From contig NC_089584.1 in assembly GCF_019320115.1 (NCBI RefSeq), forward strand, positions 52,015,633 to 52,079,632: 64,000 nucleotides of DNA. The letters are read 5' to 3'. Both the position numbers and the translations under genes were made by a program. Of the stretch, positions 36,049-45,800 are shown piece after piece (position 1 is the first letter of the stretch; every line of letters starts with the position of its first letter). This stretch comes from Miscanthus floridulus. Lineage: Eukaryota; Streptophyta; Magnoliopsida; Poales; Poaceae. Below the pieces are notes generated by a model. That model did no database searches, had not been told where the DNA came from, and worked only from the letters and a program-made list of their open reading frames with translations.

Positions 36049-36867
36049 CTATTTGGGATCCAGGTTGGCCCCGATAAGGGCCAATTTGCTAGGATCACCG
36101 TCGACCAACTGGATCACCTTGTGCCCCTTGGACTTGGCGTTCTTGCGTGGAGCCTCGAGCTCTGGGATCTCCAGGTGGTCGGCTGAGGTCTTCTTGGCAT
36201 CGAGCATGGTCGCAGCCATGCGAATAGAGAGGTCGTGAGCCTCTGCTATTTTAAAGCTGTCGTCTTCGTAGATATAAGCTGCGTATATGTTCCCCCTAAG
36301 GGTTAGAACTCCTTTCTCGGTAGGCATCTTGAGCACCAGATACCTGTAATGAGGTATGGCCATGAACTTGGTGAGCAATGGTCGACCAAGGATAGCATGG
36401 TAGGTGCCGTCAAAGTCAGCGACCACAAAATTGACGTAGTCGGTACGGAAGTGGTCCGGGGTCCCAAACTATATAGGTAGCGTGATTTGCCCGAGAGGTG
36501 TAGAGCTCTGTCCGGGGAGAACACCCCAGAACTGCGCCTCGTATGGCTTGAGATCCGCCTAGGTTATCTTCAGGGCTGGCAGATTGTTCTTGAATAGGAT
36601 ATCGATGGAGCTGCCGCCATCAATCAACACTCTGTTGAATTGAACTTTGTTGATATAAGGATCGAGGACCAGGGGAAAACGTCCTGGTTCAGGTATTGCA
36701 GCCCATTGGTCTTTTCTGCTGAAGGAGATCTCGCGGTGAGACCAAGGATGGAGCCGTGGATCGGCGATGAGGTTGTCGGTGTTGGCCACGTTCAAGCAAG
36801 CGCGGGCGAGCAGCTTGCGTTCTCGTTTGGTCTCGATGGACACTTTGCCTCCAATGATGGTGTGCAA
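36049..36867 (-). pseudogene. Aspartic protease region of the inner element
   Basis: One reading frame with two in-frame stops (about 36559 and 36469) reads NRVLIDGGSSIDILFKNNLP, the D-G-S/S-type protease active site of Gypsy elements, followed by YHAILGRPLLTKFMAIPHY, the flap-distal ILGR block. It lies between gag and RT, as expected. Confidence 0.8.
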
Positions 36868-37058
36868 ACGATCGGTTGGCTTGACATACTTGTGGCAGGG
36901 ATCTGCGCCTTCATCGTCGTTGTCCTCATTGCGCTGTTCCCCTACGTCGTTAGGCTTGTCGGACGTATCCGGAGCCTATTGACGCATGTAGATAGACTTG
37001 AGAACGCGGTAGTTCTCCATGGTGTGGTTTGACTTGGGATGGAGCTGGCAGGGCCCTT

Positions 37059-39554
37059 TCAATGCTTTGGCGTAGTCTTCTTCGTAGTTGCGACGTCCGC
37101 CACCTTTTTTAACGGTGTTGACCTAGCCGTTGTCTTCGCGAGCACGCTTGCCCCTGTAATCGTCACGGCGGTTACGCCGCTGATTACGTTGGTCGCGGTG
37201 ATTGCGGGAGTCATTGCGCTAGTTGCGGCGGTCAAAATTGTCATTCCGACCACAGTTACCGCGGTAGTCGTCGCGGTGTGGGGGGTGGTCAGAGGTGGAA
37301 CCCTTGCTGCTTCTTTGATAATTATCTTTTTAGCGTCGTCGGCGTCCGCATATTTCTTAGTAGTGGCCAGAAGCGCTGTAACTGATTTAGGTCTCTTGCG
37401 GAGGAGCTTGTCCCTTAGGGCATCGTGGAAGCGTAGGCCAGTGATGAAAGTCTCGATCGCCTCGTTGTCGGAGATTGACGGGACCTTGATGCGCATCTCC
37501 GAGAAACGCCGGACATACTCTCACAATGGTTCATCCTTTCGATCTCGGATCCGCTGTAGATCATATTTGTTGCCGGGTTGCTCGCAAGTAGCAATGAAGT
37601 TGTCGATGAAGGCTTGCTTGAGCTCTTGCCAAGAATCAAAATAGTTCACCGGCAAGCTGACCAGCCATTGGTGACCTGCATGGCCAACAGCAACTGGAAA
37701 GTAGTTAGACATGATGTGCTCGTCAGCCATGGCCGATCTGCACGCAGTTTCATAGAGCATGACCCATAATTCGGGGTTCTCCTTGCCGTCGTACTTCTGA
37801 AGTTTTTTGAGCTTGAAGTTCTTAGGCCATATGACTTGGCGAAGGTGCGGAGTAAACTGCTTCAAACCCGACAGGCCGTGGGCAGTATCATATTCCATAC
37901 GACGATAGCTTTCGTGGGATGCACGATCATTGGCTCTCTAGTTGATGCGATCACGCAGATCACGTCCTCCGAGGTAATGGCGGAGATCGTCATTGCCATC
38001 GCAGTGATCTCGGTTGCCATCTAGATTAGCCCTGCGACCGTGATTATCGTGGCGATTATCGCGGTTGTCTCGGCAGTTGTCATCCCGGACGTTGCAGCGG
38101 TTGTCCTCCCGACGACGATTGTTATCTCGACCACCATCATGGCCACTGTTTCTGCCTTGATGGTTGTCTGATGGGTTGTTGTTGCGTGAACCACGTTGGT
38201 TGGGTGGCTGTGAGCGACTTGAGTACTGGCGGCTGTGGCTTGACTCGACTGAGACGGATGGAGCCCGGGCTTGATTTACAATCTCTACGGTCTAGGCCAT
38301 AGCAGCCGTCAGATAGGCTTGTATTTCATCGTGAACTGCCTGAGTTTCCGGGGTATTGGGTAGCCGTTGCATTGTCGCCATAGCAATGGCTACGTTGGCG
38401 CTTGGAGTCCTGAAGACCTGTTTGTCCCCCACCCTATCGAAGGCATTGTTAAGGTCGTGTGGCTGGACCCTTATGCGTCGTGCCTCCTCTTCTGCTTCGG
38501 CTTTGATTTGTCAGCGATTAAACCAGTCAATATTGCGTGCTTCGTGTGCAATCCTTTCTTGTTCTGTTTCACCGACTGCTGGTGGTTCATCATTACTGAC
38601 AACATTGATCAAATCCCCTCGCCTTGGTGGAAAAGATGGGAATCGTGGGAACCCCGGGGCATGGTCTGGGATATCCAGATCGTATTCAACGCCTGTGTCA
38701 TCATGATGCTAGAGCTCAGTGTGGACGGAGGCGTTAGATGCGGTGCCAGACGAGGAGCTAGAGTCACCCTCTTGGATTGTGTGGACGGATCCTTCTTGAT
38801 AATCCTCAATCCGAATCATGTTGATGAAGTTGCGTGGCTTTGGCCGAGGTCGATGTGTAAAACACAGATCCGAGCAGCGTTGTATATTATACGCGTAGTT
38901 GGAGACAGTGTTTCGCAGGCCATAGGGTTGGGCCTGGTAGTTCTCCGTCGAGGCTTCGTACTCGGAGAGCCAGAGACCCATCGTGGAGGCTGGCCGACAA
39001 TGAGCGGAGCGCCCTTCAGGAGTAGATATGACCACGTGATCTGTACCAAGTCGTGCAGGATGACTGGCCCAAGCTGGTCGGGTAGATCTATTGTGGGGAG
39101 CGGTTACCTGCTCATTAGGTTGACTTTGAATTGAGCTTACCAGAGCTAGGGTTTCAGCGAGTTTGGTGCCGACCCGATCGATGGAGTCGAGCAGGTCGGT
39201 GTTGTCGATCTGCTTCCCTTTGTAGCGGGGAAGCGGACAACGGGTGGTCGGCGTGGCTGAAGATGACGCGGGCATGGTCAGAGCCGTGTCCACCATGGTC
39301 AAAGCCGTATCCACCGTGGTCGGAGCCGTATCCACCGTGGTCGGAGACGTAGCCGATACAGGTGAAGCAGTGGTCGACGCAGATTGAATCTGCGCCTCCT
39401 CCATGGTCATGGTGATGAAGTCATCAGAGCCGGTGGTCCAGGTGATCTGACCGACGGTGAACGTGAGGCCGTTCGGTGTAGCCATGGAGCCGGGGATGGT
39501 GATCGTCTTGTTCGCTTGGAGAGCAGTACGCACACCCCCTACCTGACGCGCCAC
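37059..39554 (-). pseudogene. Gag of the inner Gypsy element
   Basis: The N-terminal frame 38709-39554 is low complexity and carries four near-identical short units (VDTAPTTVDTALTMVDTALT). The retrotransposon gag core is at 37521-37898 and 37059-37496 (KLQKYDGKENPELWVMLYE, WQELKQAFIDNFIATCEQPG, FITGLRFHDALRDKLLRKRP). The parts are separated by stops. Between them (about 37960-38160) and after them (about 37130-37270) are Arg/Asp/Asn-rich stretches that would bind nucleic acid. Plus-strand frames such as 38367-39134 and 37039-37644 are shadows of this gene. Confidence 0.8.
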
Positions 39555-40023
39555 TGTCGACGAAATATGGTCGGCAGTCTACCTAGGGGTATGCCCAAGG
39601 TAGTAGATTGTCGGTAGACAGATGCGCAAGCCACAAACAAGGCGGTGACGCAAGACAGACACGAGATTTTATCCAGGTTCAGCCGCCAAGAAGGCGTAAT
39701 ACCTACGTCCTACGTCTGATTGTATTGCTGTATGTTAATGAGAGATGTTTTTAGAGGGGTCCCCTGCCCGCCTTATATAGTCTGGGGGCAGGGTTACAGA
39801 TCTGGAAACTAATCCTAGCCAGTTACAATTGCCATAGGTGGCCGGATAAGGATTCATATTCTAACCAACCAGGATCTTGCTTGATCGCCAAATCTGTCTT
39901 GACTCCTTGCGCGGGACTTCGAACAGGTTGGCCGGGCCGCGCATCGTCTTTTGGTGGACCGGACCCTCTGATCTGGGCCGGCCCAAGCCTAGCCGTAAGG
40001 GTATAGGGGTTAATACCCCCACA
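39555..40023 (-). repeat. 5' LTR of the inner Gypsy element
   Basis: Upstream LTR in the element's orientation, 469 bp, with the TATATAAGG box at plus-strand 39771-39779. On the minus strand it is followed directly by GTGGCGCGTCAGGTAGGGGG, which contains the likely primer-binding site (about 39536-39553). Confidence 0.9.
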
Positions 40024-41307
40024 ATCTTGCTCTTGTTGAATCCAATGCCACTTATGTCATTGCGGCTTTCTTGATGATTGACTTTGCTAGTCTTGAAGCC
40101 GACTCCACTCTTGTCACAAAAGTTTCTTTGAGTCTTCAACATATGCTCAAAGGTGACTTGAGAGTTGTAGCACCTCTCTAACTTGTTGCTCAATTTCTTC
40201 ACTTGTTCATTTAGTTCATTATTCTCCTTCAAAAGGTTAGTCTCACAAGACATAGGAGTAGAACAAGCATCTATAGGTGAAGAGTATGGCATATCTAATA
40301 AATCATCACAAGAGGTGGATACATGCTTCTTGTCTACATCACAAGGGTTAGCAACAATTTGTGATTTATCATTTGATCCATGTGATGAGCTCACATTATT
40401 TTTAAGTTTCTTTGTAAACATTTTAATGAGAGAAGCATGTTGTTCTAATAATTCATCATGAGATGAAAGTAGTGTCTCATGATTCAATTTTAGCTCATCA
40501 TGTGAAGATTTATAAGCATCAAGTAATTTCTTATGTTCTTCACAAGAGTTCTTTAGAAATGAGTTTTTATTTTCTAATTTCAATGTTTTAGCTTTCTCAT
40601 TTTCTAAAGACATGGTCATGCTAGCAAGTCTACTAACAAGCTCATCATATGAATCAACATGATCAACCACATTATTATTTGTTACCTTCGTGTCACCTTA
40701 TGACATGAAGCAATGTGGTGATGTAGTTGGAGAGCTTGTAGTAGCATCTTCATCAAGGCTTGAGCATGAACCATCATCACCATCAAGTGTGCATGGGGTA
40801 GCATCATCGCTTGCAACACTTGTGGCATCATCATCAACCTTGTCAAGTGAACTTGTAGTTGATCGATCATCATCATCACTTGACCATGAGGTGGAGCAAT
40901 CTTTCACAATCACCAAATTGTGATCATGCTCGACACACTCATGCACCTCCTTCTTAGGCTCATCCTTCTTGAATTTGCCATCATCCCATGTGGAGAAATC
41001 ACCGAAGGTTTCCTTGATGGACTCCCATATCTCACGAGCGGTTGCCTTGATGTTTACTTGTTTCATCAAATCAAAGCTTAAAGCATCCATTAGAAAACAA
41101 CAAGCATGTGCATCAAATTCATAGAGAACTCTTTGAGCTTTGGTGAGATTTCTATGGTCCAAGACATGGGTGAGACCACTTGTGACAACCCACCAAAATT
41201 TAGGTCTCTTTGCACGAAAATGATCAAGCATGTGATTTTTTCCAAAGTGCAAAGTTTGTGCCATAAAAAATGTGTGCCTCACAAACATCTAGCCTATTAG
41301 ACGCCAT
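40024..41307 (-). pseudogene. Outer element gag, N-terminal part
   Basis: ATG 41307 starts MASNRLDVCEAHIFYGTNFA. A one-base length change in an A-tract at about 41236-41241 shifts the frame, and the main frame resumes with HMLDHFRAKRPKFWWVV. The Copia-type gag core follows (AREIWESIKETFGDF). An acidic Ser/Asp-rich stretch comes next, then one in-frame TAA (40695-40697) and a long coiled coil (SRLASMTMSLENEKAKTLKL to about 40200). The frame is cut by the nested element after GIGFNKSKI and continues at 27038. The shift and stop show that it no longer makes the full protein. Confidence 0.85.
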
Positions 41308-41344
41308 CCTCTTGGGTTGGTGAAGACCACAAATAAGAGACCTA

Positions 41345-41356
41345 GCTCTGATACCA
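41345..41356 (-). other. Primer-binding site (initiator tRNA-Met type)
   Basis: TGGTATCAGAGC on the minus strand lies two bases inside the 5' LTR. This is the standard site for initiator methionine tRNA in plant Copia elements, and it fixes the orientation. Confidence 0.92.
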
Positions 41357-41358
41357 AT

Positions 41359-43754
41359 TGAAAGGGTCGAGATGGCGACTAGAGGGGGGGTGAATAGTCC
41401 TTTTTAAAACTTAATCACGTTGGCTAACCGAAACAAGTGCGGAATTAAGACGATCGGTCTAGCCAAGACTACACCCCTCTATCTATGTTCTCTAGCACCT
41501 TCCAAAGATACTAATCAAGCAACAAAGGTGCCGGGCTAGCTAGAGCTCACCTAACCAATTCTAGAACCAAGGTCACATAAACCTATGCCACTAGTACATT
41601 AAGCAACAAGGGAGCTCCTACACATGTTAGTAAGCAAAAGCACAAAGCCAATTAAGCTCACTAGCAATGCTCAATAATAAGGCAACCAATGCCAAATTAG
41701 AGAGCGCAATTACTTAGCTACACAAACTAAGCAATGTGACTAACAAGGTTACACAAACCAAATTAGCCACGCAAAGGGAGCTACTTCTATGCTACACAAG
41801 CAAGAAGGTAACTAGCAAGCTACACAAGCTAACTAATTACAAAAGCAACAACACAAGCTCAATATATATGAAAGTAATCGCAAGCTTGTGTTACGAGGAT
41901 GCAAACCAACGGGAAGAACAAGGTTGGCACGATGATTTTTCTCCCGAGGTTCATGTGTTTGCCAACACGCTAGTCCCGTTGTGTCGACCGCTCACTTGGT
42001 GGTTTGGTGGCTAATTGGCGTCACCCACCAAGCCCGCACATCGGGCATCGCAAGAACCTACCCCAAAGGTGAGGGTAGCTCAATGACACGCTTTACTAAA
42101 GTTGCTCTTCGTGACTCCCGCGGGGCGAGCACAATGCCCCTCACAAGCTCTTCTCCGGAGCGCCGCACAAGCTTCTTGCGGGCTTCGACGGAGACCACCA
42201 CCAAGCCATCTAGGAGGTGGCAACCTCCAAGAGTAACAAGCACCACCGGCTTGCAACTCGATCACCTAGTGCCACTCGATGCAACCTTACGATGCAATCG
42301 CACTAGAATCGCTCACTCACACAATCGGATGATCACTATCAAGTATGTGTGAGATGGAGGGCTCCTAAGCACTCTCAAGCATGGACACAAAGTCCCCCAA
42401 GGTGCTCAACACCAGCCATGGCCGATGGCCACTTCTATTTATAGCCCCAAGGGCTAAACTAGCCGTTACCCCTTCACTGGGTGTTTTCGGGTCGACCGGA
42501 CGCTGCACCGGACGCACCGGACGCGAATACCGGACGTGTCCGGTCGCTATACCGGACGTGTCCGGTAGCTGTCTGACCGCCACGTGTCCTACCGTTGCCT
42601 CCAGCGGCTCTCTGACAAGACGACTGGACGCTCAGCACGAAACGATCGGACGCACAACCGTTGTGTCCGGTCGAATCCAGTAAGCCTCCAGGGCCAACCG
42701 GACGCGTCTGTTTGAAGCTGACTAGACACTGAGCCTCAGCGTTCGGTCGAGTACAGTAAGCCCCCACAGACGACCGGACGCGTTCAGTCACACCGGATCA
42801 GACGCTGCCAGTGTCTGATCAACTGTTCCGCCGAACACCATCTTGCTGATTCACACCGGACACGTCCGGTGTGGCGACCAGATGCGTCCGGTCGCTGAGT
42901 ACGTCGCTAGATACCGGACGTGTCTAGTCACCATACCGGACGCGTCCGGTCACTCTGTAACCAGCGCGACTCACTCGTTTTCAACTCTATCTTCTTCACC
43001 CTTGCTCAAATGTGTCAACCACCAAGTGTATCACCTTGTGCACATGTGTTAGCATATTTTCACAAACATTTTCAAGGGTGTTAGCCACTCAACTTGCCAC
43101 GCACTCGATCATAGCGACGATGCAAAGTTAGATCACTCAAGTGGCACTAGATGACCGATATGCAAACAAGTTTGCCCCTCTTGATAGTACGGCCATCTAT
43201 CCTAAACCCGGCCATAAATTTCTCTACACACCTATGACCGGTGAAATGAAATGCCCTAGGTTATACCTTTGCCTTGCGCATTCCATTCCATCTCCTCCAA
43301 TGTTGGTGCAACACATGCACCAACAATATCAACAATGATATGATCCACTTCATATCATCACGTGATCATATTGGTTCATCGATCTTGACTTCACTTGCTT
43401 TTCACCATTGCCTTCGTCCATCGGCGCCAAGTCTTGCTCAAGCTTCACCGCCATGCAATCCATCACTCCAAAGCCTCCGACTTGCCCTTCATGCTTGCAA
43501 CCGGTCCATCAAGCCAAGTCTTGTCTTGATCTTCTCCACCTTGATCACATGACTCAATGTCATGTCTCATGTGCAAAGAGCTCCTTCATCATCACATGTG
43601 TGAGCTTTGCAACATCTCCAAGCCATTTTCACCTTCATGGCATATGTTGCTCACACATATGTACCTGTGGACTAATTACCTGTGTATCTCACATAAACAC
43701 AATTAGTCCACCTAAGTTGTCACTCAATTACCAAAACCACACAAGGACCTTTCA
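41359..43754 (-). repeat. 5' LTR of the outer Copia element
   Basis: Upstream LTR in the element's orientation, 2396 bp. The TATA box (TATAAATA) is at plus-strand 42436-42443, and the palindrome array lies upstream of it at about 42488-42955. It would drive transcription of gag. Confidence 0.9.
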
Positions 43755-43768
43755 CCTACGGACTCTAA

Positions 43769-44153
43769 GAGCATCTCCAAGAGTTTGTCAAATTTTACTT
43801 GGCAAATCTTGTGATTTGCCAACTCCCAAAATTATATGCCAAGTAAAAAAACAATCCATTTCCAAGAGTTTGGCATTTTTGACTTGGTAAAATAAAAAAA
43901 CCCGTTATCAAAACGAAGAGACCCGCTAAGCGAACGAAGAGCCCCGCTAAGCGAACGAAGAGCCCCACGAAGAAACGAAGAGCCCCGGATGCCAAGCCGT
44001 ATACGCGCGCATATATTTGCGCGCGCGGAGGAAAGATTTGTCAAGTTGCTATTGATGCCAAGTTGTTTTGCCAAACTGTTGGAGGCTATTTTTTCTTGTT
44101 TTGCCAAAATTATATGGATGCCAAGTTGAGGTAGCAAACTCTTGGAGATGCTC
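43769..44153. mobile_element. PIF/Harbinger-like MITE, 385 bp, TSD TAA
   Basis: Perfect 19-bp inverted ends GAGCATCTCCAAGAGTTTG are flanked by TAA (43766-43768 and 44154-44156). The interior has short tandem units around GCGAACGAAGAGCCCC and a GCGCGCATATATTTGCGCGC palindrome. It lies only about 10 bp from the Copia target-site duplication. Confidence 0.88.
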
Positions 44154-44269
44154 TAAATGTGATAATCCAAATAGTTTTCTTGATTGTCTTGACACTACGA
44201 ACGTCATCACAAAGTCCTTCACATGCATTGACCATTTTGGACAGTCAACATGTCCTTGAAAATGGAGCG

Positions 44270-44466
44270 ATTTTTAGAGGTAGTTGGTAATACCAGCCGT
44301 CTCTGAAGATGCATTTATAGAGACAGCTGGATATGGAGCCGTCTTTACAAATATATCTTCAGAGACGGCTTGTAACACACACCATTATAGAGGTGGTTCC
44401 TGATTGAACGTCTATGTCTAAAATGCCACCCATTGCTACAAACAAACCATTTGTTGTGTGGTAGTG
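44270..44466. mobile_element. CACTA (En/Spm)-like terminal fragment
   Basis: The right end reads TTTGTTGTGTGGTAGTG, the inverse of a CACTACC terminus. Inside are repeated GAGACGGCT and AGCCGTCT subterminal motifs in both orientations, as in non-autonomous CACTA elements. The other end was not identified. Confidence 0.55.
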
Positions 44467-45192
44467 TATGTACGATGATGCCATGAGCATTAATTCTTTA
44501 GATGGAGGAAGTATATATATCTATAATTTCCAACCTCCGTGAACTAGAGATGCACATGTAATAGGTTGGTAATAGGATATGAACCTAGTCGTTGGAGTCA
44601 TACAGTTTGGTAGTAGTAAACAGTTTGGATGGCTACATATATATGAACAACTGCCATAGGTTGTTGCAGCGGTTCATGGCCATCAATCAATCCTTTCGGT
44701 TAGACCACCTCAGGCGGTGAGCAGCTGTTGTTTTGCCACTGCACCACTAAAATTTGGCCTTGATTGCGCCATTGAACATGGGGCAGTATGTTGACATTAT
44801 GTGATCGGAAGGTGTAAAGGTGGGCATTTGTTTTGGCTTTGGCTTGCGTACATCACCGCGTCGGAGCCGAGGATGACATCGGGTTATTTCTTTTCTATAT
44901 ATATGTTTGTGGTTCTTGAGAACGAACGACGATGCCACTGGATCCATGCATGGAAAATACCGTGGACACGAGAGGATAATAAGAACGATGCCATGCGGCG
45001 TACAGAGTAATAATATGGATACAGGATATGGCAACAAGGCTCTTCTCCCAGGAAAAGAAGAACAAACAAATCTTTTTCTAAGGGGGTCGACTTGTGAAAA
45101 TGACACGTGTTTTATTTGGTAACCGACAGGAAATACCAACAGGAAGTGCTGTTAAAATATAGTACTACCATTGAATTTCTCTGATCTCTATA
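44467..45192. other. Spacer, nothing recognised
   Basis: Mixed sequence with only short frames (such as 44747-45139 minus) that show no domain or codon signal. Confidence 0.4.
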
Positions 45193-45421
45193 TCCTTCCG
45201 ATCTGAAATATAGTGCATTGTGACTTCTAAAATTTACAGTAAATATAATACATTCTATGTAATGATTATGTCTAGATTTACCAAAATTTGTTAAAAGAAA
45301 ACCATGATTTGAGGAGGAACTCTTTAATTAGAATAATCTATGGGTATATATGTCACTTGAGAGTTCACTTAAGTTGTCTTAAAATTTTTAGAATGCACTA
45401 TATTTCAGGACGGATGAATGA
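45193..45421. mobile_element. Stowaway-like MITE, about 229 bp, TSD TA
   Basis: The left end TCCTTCCGATCTGAAATATAG and the right end's inverse (CATCCGTCCTGAAATATAG) are imperfect inverted repeats, followed inward by GTGCATTGTGACTTCTAAAA and its counterpart. TA flanks the element (45191-45192 and 45422-45423). Confidence 0.7.
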
Positions 45422-45800
45422 TACTCAAAATAAGTGAGATGCATTACTCTAGAGAGGTAGGATCAGTTAGCATAGAAAATTAATTGTTCCATGATGTTTT
45501 AATTAAATTGAATGCGAATATCACGCGCAACAATTGACTTGCGGTACTCTTAATTAAGTAGAGTATCTGTGCCTAATTAATGCCAGGATTCATTGTTGGA
45601 ATTCAAACAGAAAACTTTTAAAATGTGAAGATCAATTTTGTTTATTAAGGGTATGCAGTATGCTCGTGTCCCACATTAGAGGGAGAAACTAATGATTTAT
45701 TTATCCTCCCAACGTTCTATAGTTAGCAGAAGCCCTAACTTACGCCGTGGATTAAGAAAAGTATAGTCAATACTTTGCTACACCTACTTTGAGTATGGTC

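Larger units (their letters stand above)
27039..40023 (-). mobile_element. Ty3/Gypsy Tat (Grande-like) LTR retrotransposon nested in gag
   Basis: LTRs at 27039-27509 and 39555-40023 start TGTCGA(T/C)GAAATATGG and end CCCCACA. The target-site duplication ATCTT is intact (27034-27038 and 40024-40028). On the minus strand the order is gag, protease, RT, RNase H, a second RNase H, integrase, which is Gypsy order. The second RNase H, the large size (12,985 bp), the tandem repeats near the 3' LTR and the opposite-strand gene between integrase and the 3' LTR match the Tat/Grande lineage. All coding regions have stops, mostly explicable by C-to-T or G-to-A change, so it is dead. LTR pairs differ at roughly one site in 20-25 by eye. 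Confidence 0.92.
20450..43754 (-). mobile_element. Copia-type LTR retrotransposon (pol-less), carrying a nested Gypsy element
   Basis: The outer element of a nest. LTRs of 2389 and 2396 bp (20450-22838 and 41359-43754) begin TGAAAGGGTCGAGATGG and end CTTTCA. The target-site duplication CCTAC is intact (20445-20449 and 43755-43759). PBS and gag order give minus-strand orientation. Without the 12,985-bp inner element and its 5-bp duplication, it is about 10.3 kb. The internal region has gag with CCHC knuckles, then about 3.4 kb without any coding signal. Protease, integrase, RT and RNase H are not seen, so it is non-autonomous. The PBS, the PPT-like tract and the gag style point to the Copia superfamily, possibly Sirevirus-related. 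That placement is from general knowledge. Confidence 0.9.

Noticed and set aside
38367..39134. Plus-strand frame of 255 codons
   Set aside because: Shadow of the inner element's gag on the other strand.
44189..44466. Complete CACTA element starting at a CACTAC near 44192
   Set aside because: Only a six-base match at the left with no inward inverted repeat. Only the right end is convincing.
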